In this document: positions 18,505 through 28,400 of the stretch, piece by piece
Position numbering within the stretch: the first letter of the stretch is position 1
Layout of the letters: each line of letters starts with the position of its first letter
NCBI RefSeq assembly: GCF_040499845.1
Contig: NZ_CP159342.1
Span: forward strand, 930,001-994,000
Direction: 5' to 3'
Origin: Micromonospora sp. CCTCC AA 2012012
GTDB taxonomy: Bacteria; Actinomycetota; Actinomycetes; Mycobacteriales; Micromonosporaceae
Length of the DNA stretch: 64,000 nt
Position numbers and translations under genes: made by a program
Notes under the pieces: model-generated
What the model was told of the DNA's origin: nothing
Seen by the model: only the letters and a program-made list of their open reading frames with translations
The model's database searches: none

Positions 18505-18945
18505 TCAGTGGGCTGTCGCGTCGGAAGGATCCACATGCCTTGGTCCTGTAGGGCCATTCACAGTGTGTTCCGAACGGATGCGGGTTGGTTTTCTGGGGAG
18601 GCCCTTCAGTGCTGATTCGATGACTTCCTCGAGGACGTCCCGGTCTCGTCGGGTGAGGTCTCGTCGCTTCCTCAGCAGTGCGCAGATCTCTACGAGCAGA
18701 TCCGGCTGACTCTGCTGGGGGCGAGGGGAGAGTAGTTCGATGAACGCCTCGGCGGGCATCCGGAGCCAGGTGGTGAAGGTGAGAAACGTCTGAGTGTCGG
18801 GGCGGTGGCCTCGGGCGAGGCGGGTGATCGTCGATTGGCCGCATCCAATCTCGGTGGCGACTTGTTGCCATGTCATGTCGCGGTGGCGCCGTGCACGGTC
18901 GAGGCTGGCGTGGAGTTCCGACAGGTCAATCCGAATCTGGATCAC
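18505..18945 (-). CDS. XRE-family transcriptional regulator
   Basis: About 146 residues from a GTG at 18945, with GGAGG ten bases upstream. An N-terminal XRE HTH covers residues 15-70 (M-T-W-Q-Q-V-A-T-E-I-G-C-G-Q-S-T-I-T-R-L-A-R-G), followed by an acidic-basic helical tail with C-A-L-L-R-K-R-R-D-L-T-R-R-D-R. It has the form of a small phage-like repressor. It precedes the GPP34 gene on the same strand and may regulate it or itself. Its upstream flank is close to the 19.16-kb junction. Confidence 0.7.
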   Translation of the reverse strand: MIQIRIDLSELHASLDRARRHRDMTWQQVATEIGCGQSTITRLARGHRPDTQTFLTFTTWLRMPAEAFIELLSPRPQQSQPDLLVEICALLRKRRDLTRRDRDVLEEVIESALKGLPRKPTRIRSEHTVNGPTGPRHVDPSDATAH

Positions 18946-19166
18946 TAAGCTGCGCCCTCCTGGCCGGGATTGATGTGTGGTTCGGCTCGTCGACGTGGTG
19001 GGCATGGGGGTTCTCCCAGTGTGACGGTCCGGTCACACCTAAGTACGAAGCGATATTAACGAATTATGCTTCGTGTCTCAAGGGCGGCGCCCGCGTATGA
19101 CCGGATGCGGAGAGTTGGGTCGCCCCCAGATGACGCCCGAGCGCCGGCGGTGACGGGCGCTGCTGA

Positions 19167-19466
19167 GGGCTCGGCGGATACCTCTTCGCGTGGTCGATCG
19201 CCGGCCCCGACCCGGGCGCGCACCGGCCCCGCGTGCCGGCGCGCCTGGTGGTGCTCGGCCTCGCGGTGGTGGCGCACGCCACCGTCGCCCAACTGCTCTA
19301 CGCCGGCCTGCTGGTCGACGTCCCGGCGACGGTGGGTGAGCTGCGCGCCGGGGCGATGGTCATGTACTACGGCGGTGACCTCGCCGAGATCCTGCTCGCC
19401 CTGGCCCTGCTCGTCACCTGGCGCCCGGAGAGCACGCGGGTGCGGCGGGCGGCGCTCAGGGCTTGA
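19167..19466 (+). pseudogene. cytochrome c oxidase assembly factor CtaG-like, C-terminal remnant
   Basis: The frame opens immediately after an in-frame TGA at 19164-19166 and encodes the last 100 residues of a CtaG (caa3-type) membrane protein: G-Y-L-F-A-W-S-I-A-G-P-D-P-G, a membrane helix R-L-V-V-L-G-L-A-V-V-A-H-A, then A-M-V-M-Y-Y-G-G-D-L-A-E-I-L-L-A. Full-length homologues have at least 250 residues. No start codon with a ribosome binding site is present, so the upstream part has been cut away at this point. It converges on and overlaps the shikimate kinase 3' end by 11 bp. Confidence 0.7.
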
Positions 19467-19985
19467 GCAGGGCCGCCACCTCGGCGGCGAGCTCCTCCGG
19501 GGTACGCCCGTCGGTGACCACGGTCGCCGTCGCCACCTCGGCGTAGAGCGGGCGGCGCTGCTCCATCAGGTGCTTGAGGGTGGCGCGCGGGTTGATCGCC
19601 AGCAGCGGACGACCCGCGCCCAGCCCGACCCGCTTCACCGCGTCGGGCAGCTCCACCGAGAGGTGCACCACGGTGTGCCCGATCAGCGCGGCGCGGTTCT
19701 CCTCGGCGAGGATCGCGCCGCCGCCGAGGGCGAGCACCCCGCCGTGCGACGCCAGCGCCGCCGCCACCGCCGCCCGTTCGAGGGTACGGAAGTGGTCCTC
19801 CCCTCGTCCACGAAGATCTCCGGGATCGGCTTGCCGGCCAACTGCTCGATGTCGGCGTCGGTGTCCCGGAAGCCGACGCCCAGCGCGGTGGCCAGCGCCT
19901 GCCCGACGGTGGTCTTGCCGGAGCCGGGCGCCCCCACCAGCACGCAGACCGGTCGGGTCAGCGGGACGCGCGCCCCGCCGGTCAC
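19456..19985 (-). pseudogene. aroK: shikimate kinase, one-base frameshift
   Basis: Two adjacent frames make up one shikimate kinase (phosphorylates shikimate at O3, ATP-dependent). The upstream frame starts with GTG at 19985 overlapping the aroC stop. It gives [14 protein letters not shown] (Walker A) and F-R-D-T-D-A-D-I-E (substrate Asp), up to I-F-V-D-E-G. The other frame continues from R-T-L-E-R with [13 protein letters not shown] and R-R-P-L-Y-A-E-V-A. The join is a run of four C at 19799-19802 (plus strand) where five would keep the frame. It may be a true lesion or a sequencing slip in a homopolymer. Confidence 0.85.
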
Positions 19986-21160
19986 CGGATCACCAGCGCG
20001 TCGAGGTAGCCGGTCAGGTTGCGGCGCATCTCCACGACCGAGTCGCCGCCGAACTTCTCCACCGCCGCCTCGGCCAGCACCAGCGCCACCATCGCCTCGG
20101 CGACGATCGCCGCGGCGGGCACCGCGCAGACGTCGGAGCGCTGGTTGATGGCGGTGGCCGGCTCCCCGGTGGTCACGTCGACCGTCGACAGCGCCCGGTT
20201 CAGCGACGAGATGGGCTTCATGGCCGCCTTCACCCGCAGCGGCTCACCGGTGGTGATGCCACCCTCCAGGCCACCGGCCCGGTCGGTGACCCGCCGGACG
20301 CCGGTCGCGGTGGGGATGATCTCGTCGTGGGCCTCGGAGCCCCGGGAGCGGGCCTGCTGCCAGCCGTCGCCGATCTCCACACCCTTGATCGCCTGGATGG
20401 ACATCAGCGCGGTCGCCAGCCGGGCGTCGAGCTTGCGGTCCCACTGCACGTGGCTGCCCAGCCCCGGCGGCACCCCGTACGCCAGCACCTCGACCACGCC
20501 GCCGAGCGTGTCGGCGGCCTTCTTCGCGGCGTCGACCTCGGCGACCATCCGGGCGCTCGCCTCCGGGTCGAGGCAGCGCAGCGGGTCGGCGTCGATCCGC
20601 GCGGCGTCCTCCGGGGTCGGGCGCAGCCCCGGCTTGGCGGCGACCGGGCCCAGCTCCACCACGTGCGAGACGATCTCGACGCCGAGGGCCTGCCGCAGCA
20701 GCGCCTTGGCGACCGTGCCGACGGCGACCCGGGCGGCGGTCTCCCGGGCGCTGGCCCGCTCCAGGATCGGGCGGGCGTCGGTGTGGCCGTACTTCTGCAT
20801 GCCGGCCAGATCGGCGTGGCCGGGCCGGGGCCGGGTCAGCGGCGCGTTGCGGGCCTGCGCGGCCAGCTCCTGCGGGTCCACCGGGTCGGCGGCCATCACC
20901 GTCTGCCACTTGGGCCACTCGGAGTTGCCCACCCGGATGGCGACCGGGCTGCCCAGGGTGACGCCGTGCCGCAGGCCACCGATCAGCTCGACCTCGTCCC
21001 GCTCGAACGACATCCGAGCGCCCCGGCCATAGCCGAGCCGGCGACGGGCCAGCTCGTCGGCGATCTCGGTGGTGGTCACCTCGATCCCGGCGGGCACCCC
21101 CTCGAGCATCGCGACGAGAGCGGGTCCGTGGGATTCACCTGCAGTCAGCCAGCGCAACAC
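19982..21160 (-). CDS. aroC: chorismate synthase
   Basis: A 392-residue reduced-FMN-dependent enzyme converting 5-enolpyruvylshikimate 3-phosphate to chorismate, the last step of the shikimate pathway. The start is GTG at 21160 (reads [12 protein letters not shown]). All family signatures are present: [50 protein letters not shown] and [10 protein letters not shown]. It is coupled to the broken aroK by a 4-bp overlap. Chorismate could feed aromatic precursors, but housekeeping is the default reading. Confidence 0.97.
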   Translation of the reverse strand: MLRWLTAGESHGPALVAMLEGVPAGIEVTTTEIADELARRRLGYGRGARMSFERDEVELIGGLRHGVTLGSPVAIRVGNSEWPKWQTVMAADPVDPQELAAQARNAPLTRPRPGHADLAGMQKYGHTDARPILERASARETAARVAVGTVAKALLRQALGVEIVSHVVELGPVAAKPGLRPTPEDAARIDADPLRCLDPEASARMVAEVDAAKKAADTLGGVVEVLAYGVPPGLGSHVQWDRKLDARLATALMSIQAIKGVEIGDGWQQARSRGSEAHDEIIPTATGVRRVTDRAGGLEGGITTGEPLRVKAAMKPISSLNRALSTVDVTTGEPATAINQRSDVCAVPAAAIVAEAMVALVLAEAAVEKFGGDSVVEMRRNLTGYLDALVIR

Positions 21161-21420
21161 AGCCGTCAGTCTGTCACTGCAAGTAGTCCGGTCGGTACAG
21201 CACGGAGACGACGCGGACAAGCTCCGGACAAGCCGCCTCGCCAGCAGGGTCGGTTCCTATGGCAGGAGGAGCGCTGTTTTGTCCGCGTCCTCCGTCACGG
21301 CCTGGTACCCGTTGCCGACTCGGGGTGAAGATGTCATGACTGTCGAGTGGCCCGCTGGTCGATGCCGCGGGTGTGTCATCGGCGCGACCCGTCACGGGTG
21401 CGCGCCTTCCGGGAGAAGCA

Positions 21421-22605
21421 ATGACGCGTGTCGAATCCGTCCCTGCCGGCTCCATGACGGCAGTACCCCGAGGGAGGTGGCTCGCCGTCGCCGCGGTCGC
21501 CCTCGGCACCTTCATCGTGGTGACCGTCGAGAACCTCCCCATGGGACTGCTCACCGCCATCAGCGGCGGTCTGGGAGTCTCAAACGCCAAAGTCGGCCTG
21601 CTGGTCACGGTCTCCGGCCTGGTGGCCGCCGTCACCGCGCCGCTGCTGCCGGTAGCCATCCGGCGCGCCGACCGGCGCGTCGTCCTACTCAGTCTGATCC
21701 TGCTCACAGTAGCGGCCAACGCCGTGTTCGCAGTCAGCTCCAGCTACCCGGTCATCGTGGTAGCGCGGCTGCTGATCGGCGTCAGTATCGGCGGCTTCTG
21801 GGCACTCGCGGCCGGCCTCGGCGTACGGCTCGTTCCACCCGCCGCGATACCCCGCGCCACGGCGGTGATCTTCTTCGGCGCCATGGCCGCGAACGTGGTG
21901 GGAGTTCCGCTCGGCACATGGCTGGGCGAGTTGACCAGCTGGCGGGCTACCTTCGCGCTGGTCGCGGCCCTGGCGCTCCTTCTGACCATCGTGCTGGGCA
22001 TCCTGTTGCCGGCCATGCCACCGGACGAGCCGGTCCTGCTGCGCACGCTCGCCGCGCAGCTGCGTACCCCCGAGGTGCGCGCCGGCGTGGTGGTCACGTT
22101 CCTGCTGGTGTCCGGGCACTATGCCGCGTTCACCTTCATCAGCCCGATTCTCCAGGACATCTCCGGAGTCACCTCAGCGTTCCTCGGTCCGTTGCTTCTG
22201 GCCTATGGGGTGTGCGGTCTGGTCGGCAACTTCGCCGGTGGCGCCTGGGCTGCCCGCAACGTCCGCGCCGCCGTCGTCGCGATCAGCCTCGCCCTCGCTG
22301 CGTCCCTCGCGCTGTTCCCAGTGGTGGGACGGACTGTCGTGGGTGGCTCCATCCTGCTGCTGATCTGGGGCTTCGCCTTCGGTGGGCTTCCGGTCAGTGT
22401 GCAGACATGGATTATCAAGGCCGCCCCACAGGGCATCGAGGCGGCCACGGGACTGAACACCTTCATGTTCAACCTGGCGATCGCCTCCGGGGCGCTGTTC
22501 GCCAGTGCCGTAGCCGGCGCCATGTCCGTGACCGGGGTGGTCCTGCTCGCGGCAGGACTGGTCGCGCTGACTCCCGTCGCGGTGGCAACGGCACGCAAGC
22601 AGTGA
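21421..22605 (+). CDS. MFS transporter (AraJ/arabinose-efflux type)
   Basis: A 394-residue major-facilitator protein with 12 predicted membrane helices. ATG at 21421 follows GGGAGAAG at a good distance and is preferred to GTG/ATG codons 50 bp upstream. Visible motifs are the N-terminal T-V-E-N-L-P-M-G-L-L, motif A in a divergent form (A-I-R-R-A-D-R-R-V-V-L-L), and V-A-R-L-L-I-G-V-S-I-G-G-F-W-A-L-A-A-G-L typical of the drug/sugar efflux DHA1 branch. It is probably a proton-driven exporter in the inner membrane. A hairpin follows its stop. Confidence 0.85.
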   Translation: MTRVESVPAGSMTAVPRGRWLAVAAVALGTFIVVTVENLPMGLLTAISGGLGVSNAKVGLLVTVSGLVAAVTAPLLPVAIRRADRRVVLLSLILLTVAANAVFAVSSSYPVIVVARLLIGVSIGGFWALAAGLGVRLVPPAAIPRATAVIFFGAMAANVVGVPLGTWLGELTSWRATFALVAALALLLTIVLGILLPAMPPDEPVLLRTLAAQLRTPEVRAGVVVTFLLVSGHYAAFTFISPILQDISGVTSAFLGPLLLAYGVCGLVGNFAGGAWAARNVRAAVVAISLALAASLALFPVVGRTVVGGSILLLIWGFAFGGLPVSVQTWIIKAAPQGIEAATGLNTFMFNLAIASGALFASAVAGAMSVTGVVLLAAGLVALTPVAVATARKQ

Positions 22606-22611
22606 CAGTCG

Positions 22612-22647
22612 CGTGGTCGCCCAGCCGGGGACAGCCGGGCGGCCACG
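22612..22647. terminator. hairpin terminator between convergent genes
   Basis: Arms CGTGG-T-CGCCC (22612-22622) and GGGCG-G-CCACG (22637-22647) form an 11-bp stem with one G-T pair and a 14-base loop. It lies just after the MFS stop and before the convergent MazG-like gene. It could serve the plus strand and, less surely, both. Confidence 0.6.
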
Positions 22648-22740
22648 AGGTGAAATGACTAGTCGCCGTCCCCCGCCCGATGTTCGACGAGAACACCCGC
22701 CGTGCCCGGCACCGTGTGACGAACGCTCAGGGCTGCCGGC

Positions 22741-23070
22741 TCAGCGGTCGTCGCCGCTTCCACCGAGCACGCCACGGACCCGGCGGCTTGCGAGCTTGGC
22801 CAGATTGGCCGTCGCGATGTCGTCCAGCGACAGGTCGAGGTAGTCGGAGAGCACGGCCAGATACCACAGCACATCGCCGAGTTCCCTCGCGATGTCGTCC
22901 CGGTCGATCCGCGACTCGTCGCTGTCGAGGTCGCGGACCCACTTCTTGAACTTCTCCGCGATCTCGCCCGACTCACCGACCAACCCGAGTACCAGGTGCA
23001 GTAGTTCGTTTCTCTTGTCACGCGGGGCGGCAGTACGGAGGGCGCCGCGCTGGTACTCGTCCAGGTCCAT
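22741..23070 (-). CDS. MazG-like nucleotide pyrophosphohydrolase
   Basis: A 109-residue all-alpha NTP pyrophosphohydrolase. ATG at 23070 begins M-D-L-D-E-Y-Q. The metal-binding acidic pattern is visible: G-L-V-G-E-S-G-E-I-A-E-K-F-K-K, then I-A-R-E-L-G-D-V-L-W-Y-L-A (ExxE, then ExxD). Such proteins hydrolyse (d)NTPs to monophosphates in house-cleaning, or act on phage and toxin-related nucleotides. It is not obviously linked to the nucleoside-type cluster at 24-31 kb, although a role in clearing abnormal nucleotides is conceivable. Confidence 0.85.
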   Translation of the reverse strand: MDLDEYQRGALRTAAPRDKRNELLHLVLGLVGESGEIAEKFKKWVRDLDSDESRIDRDDIARELGDVLWYLAVLSDYLDLSLDDIATANLAKLASRRVRGVLGGSGDDR

Positions 23071-23119
23071 GGCGGACCAGTATGGCCGAGCCTCCGACGA
23101 CCGGTTGGTCTTGGGCTGG

Positions 23120-23830
23120 TCACTGCGGCGTGCGTTGTGGCTGGAGCTGGATATGGGTGGGACAACCCCGCACGGGAAACGAGGCGACGAATCGCACGGC
23201 AGCGGCGACGTCAGCCGGAGCGAGCAGCTCGTGCGGCCGGTTCTGCCCCGCTGTGGTGGCGAGGCTGGCACCGGCGGCGACCAGGCCCGGTGAGATCAGG
23301 CTGACCTTAACGTCACGATCACGTACATCGAGGAACACCGCTTCGGCCAGGCCGGCCAGGCCGAATTTGCTGGCAACGTAGGCAGCGTTGTTGGCGAATG
23401 CGCGGTGGGCGGCGCCCGAACCGATATAGACCAGGCTGCTCGGCGCTGCCGAGATCAGGGCGGGCAGCAAGCGCGTGGTGACGGTGGCGGCAGCGGTGAG
23501 ATTGACGTCGATCACCTGACGCCAGGCCGCCGGGTCAGCGCGATCTGCCGGTGCCCAGTCGAAGACACCAGCCGCATAGACCACGAGGCTCAGCCGACCA
23601 CGGTCAGCCAGGCCCTCAGCCGCATCGCGGACCGCAGCGGCGTCCGTGACATCTACAACGTCCACGTAACACCGCCGACCTGCCTCACGGCAGAGCGTTG
23701 CCGTCTGCCGCAGGCGTCCCTGATCGCGGCCCCACAGGCTCACCGACATGCCCCACAAAGCCATCTCGTGGGCGATGGCGCGGCCGATCTCGCTGGACGC
23801 GCCGATCACCAGCGCGTGTGACTCACTCAT
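23120..23830 (-). CDS. short-chain dehydrogenase/reductase
   Basis: A classical SDR of 236 residues: cofactor loop V-I-G-A-S-S-E-I-G-R-A-I near residue 10, an R (in G-R-D) that suggests NADP(H), V-V-Y-A-A-G in the NAG position, V-Y-I-G-S-G-A-A carrying the catalytic Ser, and A-A-Y-V-A-S-K-F-G-L-A-G with the Tyr and Lys. It is cytosolic. The substrate is unknown. It is a single gene separated by nearly 300 bp from the small regulator downstream. Confidence 0.9.
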   Translation of the reverse strand: MSESHALVIGASSEIGRAIAHEMALWGMSVSLWGRDQGRLRQTATLCREAGRRCYVDVVDVTDAAAVRDAAEGLADRGRLSLVVYAAGVFDWAPADRADPAAWRQVIDVNLTAAATVTTRLLPALISAAPSSLVYIGSGAAHRAFANNAAYVASKFGLAGLAEAVFLDVRDRDVKVSLISPGLVAAGASLATTAGQNRPHELLAPADVAAAVRFVASFPVRGCPTHIQLQPQRTPQ

Positions 23831-24107
23831 CCCTCCAGCGTGCCAGCGAGTCGCCCGGACGTGTGGTCAGCCGCTGGACCGATCTGGCGCACGGTCAAGC
23901 GGCTTCACCATGACACCTTCGGGCGGAGGTTCCGCCTGAAGACGCCCTTGCCCCGCGGGCGTGCTGGTGGACGCGGGCGCTGGGTGAGTCCACTGACGCG
24001 TCCCGGGTGAGCTGTCCGGCCGCGTCCGCAGCGTCTGCGGTGCGGGTCCACGCCGGGCGCTCACGCCAGATTCGGACCCCTGGTAGCGGCCTCGACGCAC
24101 GCCCTAC

Positions 24108-24446
24108 CTAGTCTGCGCCGATGAGCTCCCGCTCAGTTGCCTTCTCGTGCCCCGGCACCGAGCAGGTCGCCTCCGGCTGACGGGTGAGCGTCCACGCCTC
24201 GGCCCACAGCGCCCGCCATCGATCAACGTCGCCCCCACACGCCCGGACGAACGCTTCGGTGACGCTGAGGGTGGGCAGCTGTGCGCCGCTGGCGGCGGCG
24301 GACAGGCACGTCCGGGAGGAGTAAGCCTGGCGGGCCATCTGCCGGTACGTGGGGTTGCCGGCCGCGCGGCGTAGCTCGCGCAGCCGCTGGGCGAAGCCGA
24401 CGACGATGGGGTTGTCGCCTCTGACGGGCTGTTCATGTCGACCCAT
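24108..24446 (-). CDS. small XRE-type helix-turn-helix protein
   Basis: A 112-residue protein. ATG at 24446 has GAAGGGA seven bases upstream; ATG at 24452 is too close to that site. The HTH covers residues 15-60 (F-A-Q-R-L-R-E-L-R-R-A-A-G, then T-Y-R-Q-M-A-R-Q-A, then R-T-C-L-S-A-A-A-S-G). It is followed by the actinomycete pattern L-P-T-L-S-V-T-E-A-F-V-R-A-C-G-G and W-R-A-L-W-A-E-A. It starts 47 bp after the indA stop on the same strand, so it may be the last gene of the ind/min-like operon and its regulator. It could equally be an unrelated orphan HTH. Confidence 0.7.
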   Translation of the reverse strand: MGRHEQPVRGDNPIVVGFAQRLRELRRAAGNPTYRQMARQAYSSRTCLSAAASGAQLPTLSVTEAFVRACGGDVDRWRALWAEAWTLTRQPEATCSVPGHEKATERELIGAD

Positions 24447-24493
24447 GGTCATGTCCCTTCGTTGCGGTGGCTCAGCACTGCGGACGTGAGCGC

Positions 24494-25441
24494 TCAACGG
24501 ATGTGGTCGGCGCGGTACCGGGCGTGTGCCGCGGCGAGATGACCTGCGGTATGGGCGGTGCTGATGAGGACCGACATGTTGGCCCGGGAGGAGCGCCCCT
24601 GCGTCGCCGTGTCGACGGCCCGCATCAGGTACTTGGTGATGGCGTTGCCGCGCACCCCGTCGCGTCGGGCAGCCGCCATGGCTTCGTCGATCGCCTGGTC
24701 GACATCGGCGTCGTCCACCGCGTCCTCGGCGTTGACGGGCGTGGTGATCAGAAACGAGCTGTGGTTGCCGAGCGCCCAGTGGTTTTCCACCGCCCGGGCG
24801 ATCGTGGTGGCGTCGTCGAGGCGGCAGGGACTGGGGAAGCCGCTGGAGATGCAGTAGAAGGCGGGAAAGTCGTCCGAGCGGTAGGAGACGACCGGCACCG
24901 AGAGTGTTTCGAGGTACTCCAACGTCAACCCGAGGTCAAGGATCTTCTTGGCGCCGGCGCAGACCACAGCGACCTTCGACCGGGTGAACTGGATGAGGTC
25001 CGAGGAGATGTCCATGCTGGTCTCCGCGCCTCGGTGGACACCACCGATGCCGGCTGAGGCGAAGAACGCGATACCAGCGAGGTCGGCCGCGACCAGTGAG
25101 CTGGCGACCGTCATCGCGCCCAGGCCGCCGCGGGCGAGTACGGTCGGTAGGTCGCGGGCGCTGACCTTAGGTATGCCCGGTGTGGAGGCGAAGCGTTCGA
25201 TGTCGGCGGCGGTCATGCCGACCCGGATGGCACCACCGTCGACGGCGATCGTCGCCGGTACGGCACCGCCGGATCGCACCGCCTCCTCCACCTTGCAAGC
25301 GGTGGCGGCGTTGTTCGGGTAAGGCAGGCCGTGGGTGATGACGTTGGACTCGAGCGCCACCACGGGCCGGCCCTCCTTGCAGGCGTCGGCGACCTCCTCG
25401 CTCAACTGCACCGGGATGGGGGGATGGGCGTGTTGCCTCAT
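24494..25441 (-). CDS. indA: IndA-type pseudouridine-5'-phosphate glycosidase homologue (C-glycosynthase candidate)
   Basis: A 315-residue homologue of PsuG. PsuG reversibly joins a base carbon to C1 of ribose 5-phosphate; in indigoidine and minimycin clusters its relatives are thought to build the C-nucleotide. ATG at 25441 follows GAGGAG. The active-site Glu is in V-V-A-L-E-S (residue 31), metal/acid Asp in T-S-M-D-I-S-S-D, and the Schiff-base Lys in [10 protein letters not shown] (165). The segment equivalent to the E. coli G-K-N-G-A-T-T loop reads G-G-L-G-A-M-T, so the phosphate-side Lys is Gly here. It lies 53 bp after the NRPS gene. Function by synteny is likely; the exact base is unknown. 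Confidence 0.88.
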   Translation of the reverse strand: MRQHAHPPIPVQLSEEVADACKEGRPVVALESNVITHGLPYPNNAATACKVEEAVRSGGAVPATIAVDGGAIRVGMTAADIERFASTPGIPKVSARDLPTVLARGGLGAMTVASSLVAADLAGIAFFASAGIGGVHRGAETSMDISSDLIQFTRSKVAVVCAGAKKILDLGLTLEYLETLSVPVVSYRSDDFPAFYCISSGFPSPCRLDDATTIARAVENHWALGNHSSFLITTPVNAEDAVDDADVDQAIDEAMAAARRDGVRGNAITKYLMRAVDTATQGRSSRANMSVLISTAHTAGHLAAAHARYRADHIR

Positions 25442-25494
25442 GTTCGCTCCTCGGTCGGGGGACGCTGGCAGGGTGTCGGACGGTCGGTCCGGGG

Positions 25495-28400
25495 TCATTC
25501 GTCGGCGACGGCCTCCAGCGCGATGGACACCGACTCCTCGTCGCATCCGAAGGCTCGGGTCATGGCCTGGGTGACGGCGGCCACCAGGCGGCTGTGCTGC
25601 TCGTCGGTCAGGGCGACCTGCAGGTGTGTGATGCTCACGTGTGGCCGGACCTGCCGGCCGGAAGGTACGGGAAGCGCGGCGATCAGCTCGTCGGCTCCCG
25701 GCTCCCGGAGCACGGAGTAGTGGTCGGCGGTCAGGTCGACGACGGTGGGGGCGAGACTCCTGCGGGCTGCGTCGGTGTCGAGGAAGGAGTCCTCGTCGCC
25801 GCGGGTGCGTAGAACCGTCACCGGGGCGTTGATCGGCCGTCGGGCGATCTCCACGTCGGTGTGGCGCAGGCCGTACGTACGCGCGACGACACGCGTGATG
25901 CGCCGCACGAGCGGAAGGTCGAGTCCGCCGAAATGACGGTGCACGAAGCGGGTGAAGGTGTCCTCGTCCACGACGGTGGTCAGGCACTCGTCCACCAGGG
26001 GGCCGGTGGCGGTGCCCGCGAAGACGGAGAACAACACGGCCAGATATCTGCGGTTGTCAAAGCTTGCGACGTCCTCGCCCGGCTGATTCGCCACCGCGCG
26101 CAGTCGGGGTGAGCCGGGGGCGATGAGGACGAGTTGGTCGACCTGTTGACCGGCCTGCTCCAGCTGGTATGCGGCTTCGTAGGCCACCCGGGAGCCGAAG
26201 GAGTAGCCCCACAGTGTGTAGGGGCCGTGGGGTTGCCGTTCCCGGATGGCGCGCACGTCCTCGGCGGCCATGCGGGTGATGGTCCGGTAGGGGTCCTCGC
26301 CGGCGTTGACGCCGTAGGCCTGCACGCCGAGGAAGGGTCGTCCGGCCCGCGTCGCCAGTGGCCGCAGGTTCATGGGGTAGCCGCCGAGGCCCGGCCAGCA
26401 GTAGACGGGTCGGCCGGCGCCGGTGGTGGCCAGGGGCACCAGTCGTGACCTGTTCACCTGGTCCCGGTCTTCGAGGCGCGAGGCCAGTTGCGCCACGGTG
26501 GGGCACTGGAAGATGACCTGCAGGGGAAGCGACGCGGCGAATTCCCGGTTGAGCCGGTTGATCAGTGCGACGGCCATGAGGGAGTTGCCTCCGCAGGCGA
26601 AGAAGTCATCGTGGATCGACACGGCGTCCTGTCGGGTGGCTTCCCCCCACAACTGTGCGATCTGCCGCTCCATGTCGGTGCGCGGCGTCACGAACGGTGG
26701 TCCTGTCTGCGTGGCGGTGGCCGCTGCGGTGGCCGCGAGCGCGGCGAGGTCGGTCTTGCCGTTCGCCGTGAGCGGCATCCGGTCGACGATGATCACCTTG
26801 TTGGGGATCATGTAGTCAGGGAGTCGCTCGGCCAGCTCGTCTCGGATGAGTTCCGCCGGCCCCTTCATGTGGACGGCGTCCTCCTTCATCCCGCGGCTGG
26901 CCACCTGGTCCTGGCTGACGAGGCCGCCGACGGCGAAATAGGAGGGCCCGCTGGGCTGTCCGCAGCGGTGCAGGATGCTCCGGATGCGATGGGCGGACGG
27001 CAGGTCGTGGCCGCTCTCGGAGCTGTAGCCGGATGACATGAACCCGAAGCCGAGGTCGTTCATGGACAACCGCTGCAGGACGCGGCCGAGGTCGATGTAG
27101 CGCCGCCATCGCGTCGACGTGGTGCTGATCAGGCTGATGCCGATGCTGGCCCGGTCGTACACCTGTTGGTTGATGGCGATGACGTGGTGTCGGAGCACCA
27201 GGGCGTCGTCGATCCGGGTGAGCTCGTCGTCGCGGTAGGCGTACTGGCCCGGGGGCAGGTCGACGTCGTGGTCCGGGTGCACCTGGACGTAGACGTCGAT
27301 CTCGTCCCGTGGTGCCGGCGCGTGGGGCGTCAGGGTGAAACTGCCCAGGTACAGGTCGTCGGTGGTGCAGTCGAGGTGCCGCATCAGCTGCGGTGTGTGC
27401 TTCGCCGCGGTGACGGCGAGCCCATACTCGGGCAGGATCTGCTCAAGCATGCCGACCATGTGGCCGGTCTCTATCTCAAGGACCTCCCGGATGTTGTTCT
27501 TGTACACCGGTTCGATGGCGTGTCGCCTGCCGACGAAGTGCAGTCCCACCTTCGGCTCGGGCCCTGCGGCGAGTTCCCGTATCAGGACCAGCTCGTGCGC
27601 GATCGGGTGGTAGTAGTAGTAGCCGGACGGCTGCCCCCACAGGTGGTGGATCTCCAGGTAGAGCTGCGTGGCGTTGAGGGCTCCGGGGGAGGCGTAGCCG
27701 AACTTGGGCAGGAGCCGTTCGTCGCTGACGAACTGCCCGAGGTAGCGCATGATCTCACCGAAGGTGGACAGCTCGATCTGGTCGAGCCGGCGCGGCGTGT
27801 GTGGCTGCTGCAGGGGGCGCAGCAGGTTCAGCAGGGCGGCCCGGGACACGGGTGGGCCCTCGTAGAATCGGTAGGTCTTGCGCGCGAAGACCCGCCGAAC
27901 CTGCTCCTGCGTGGGTTCCGCCCCCGGCAGGGCGAGCACCGGGCGGCCGGCGAGCTCCTCGGGAGTGCGCACTCCGGCGTGCGACAGCTGGGCCCGTACC
28001 TGCAGTCTGCTCTCCTTCGACTGATGGTGGGCGCCGTGCCGGCCCTGGTCCATCAGCGCCGCTTCGCGGGGGTTGAGTTCGACGAAGGCGAGCAAATGGG
28101 GTTGCTGGGTGCGGGGGTCGTCGCGGACGAGCAGACCGGCGTGTCGAACCCACTGGTGGGCCTCCACCGCGAGGCGGACCTCGTCCAATTCAATGCGGAA
28201 GCCGCGCAGCTTCACCTGGTTGTCGACACGTCCGACGAATCGGGCGGTGCCGTCGTCGTTCCAGGCGGCCAGGTCGCCGGTGCGGTAGAGCCGCTCCCTG
28301 GTGGTGGGGTCGGTCACGAAACGCTGCGCGGTCAGGGCGGGCCGGTGCAGGTAGCCCCGGGCGAGTTGGACGCCGCCGATGTGCAGCTCGCCGACGGCGC

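Noticed and set aside
19066..21328. Two long plus-strand frames opposite aroK and aroC
   Set aside because: They are antisense shadows in high-GC DNA: Arg/Pro/Ser-rich, no motifs, no ribosome binding sites. The minus strand carries clear aroC and aroK.
24494..25441. Pseudouridine catabolism gene (psuG) with psuK
   Set aside because: No pseudouridine kinase or nucleoside importer follows. The indigoidine-type NRPS is directly upstream in the same operon.
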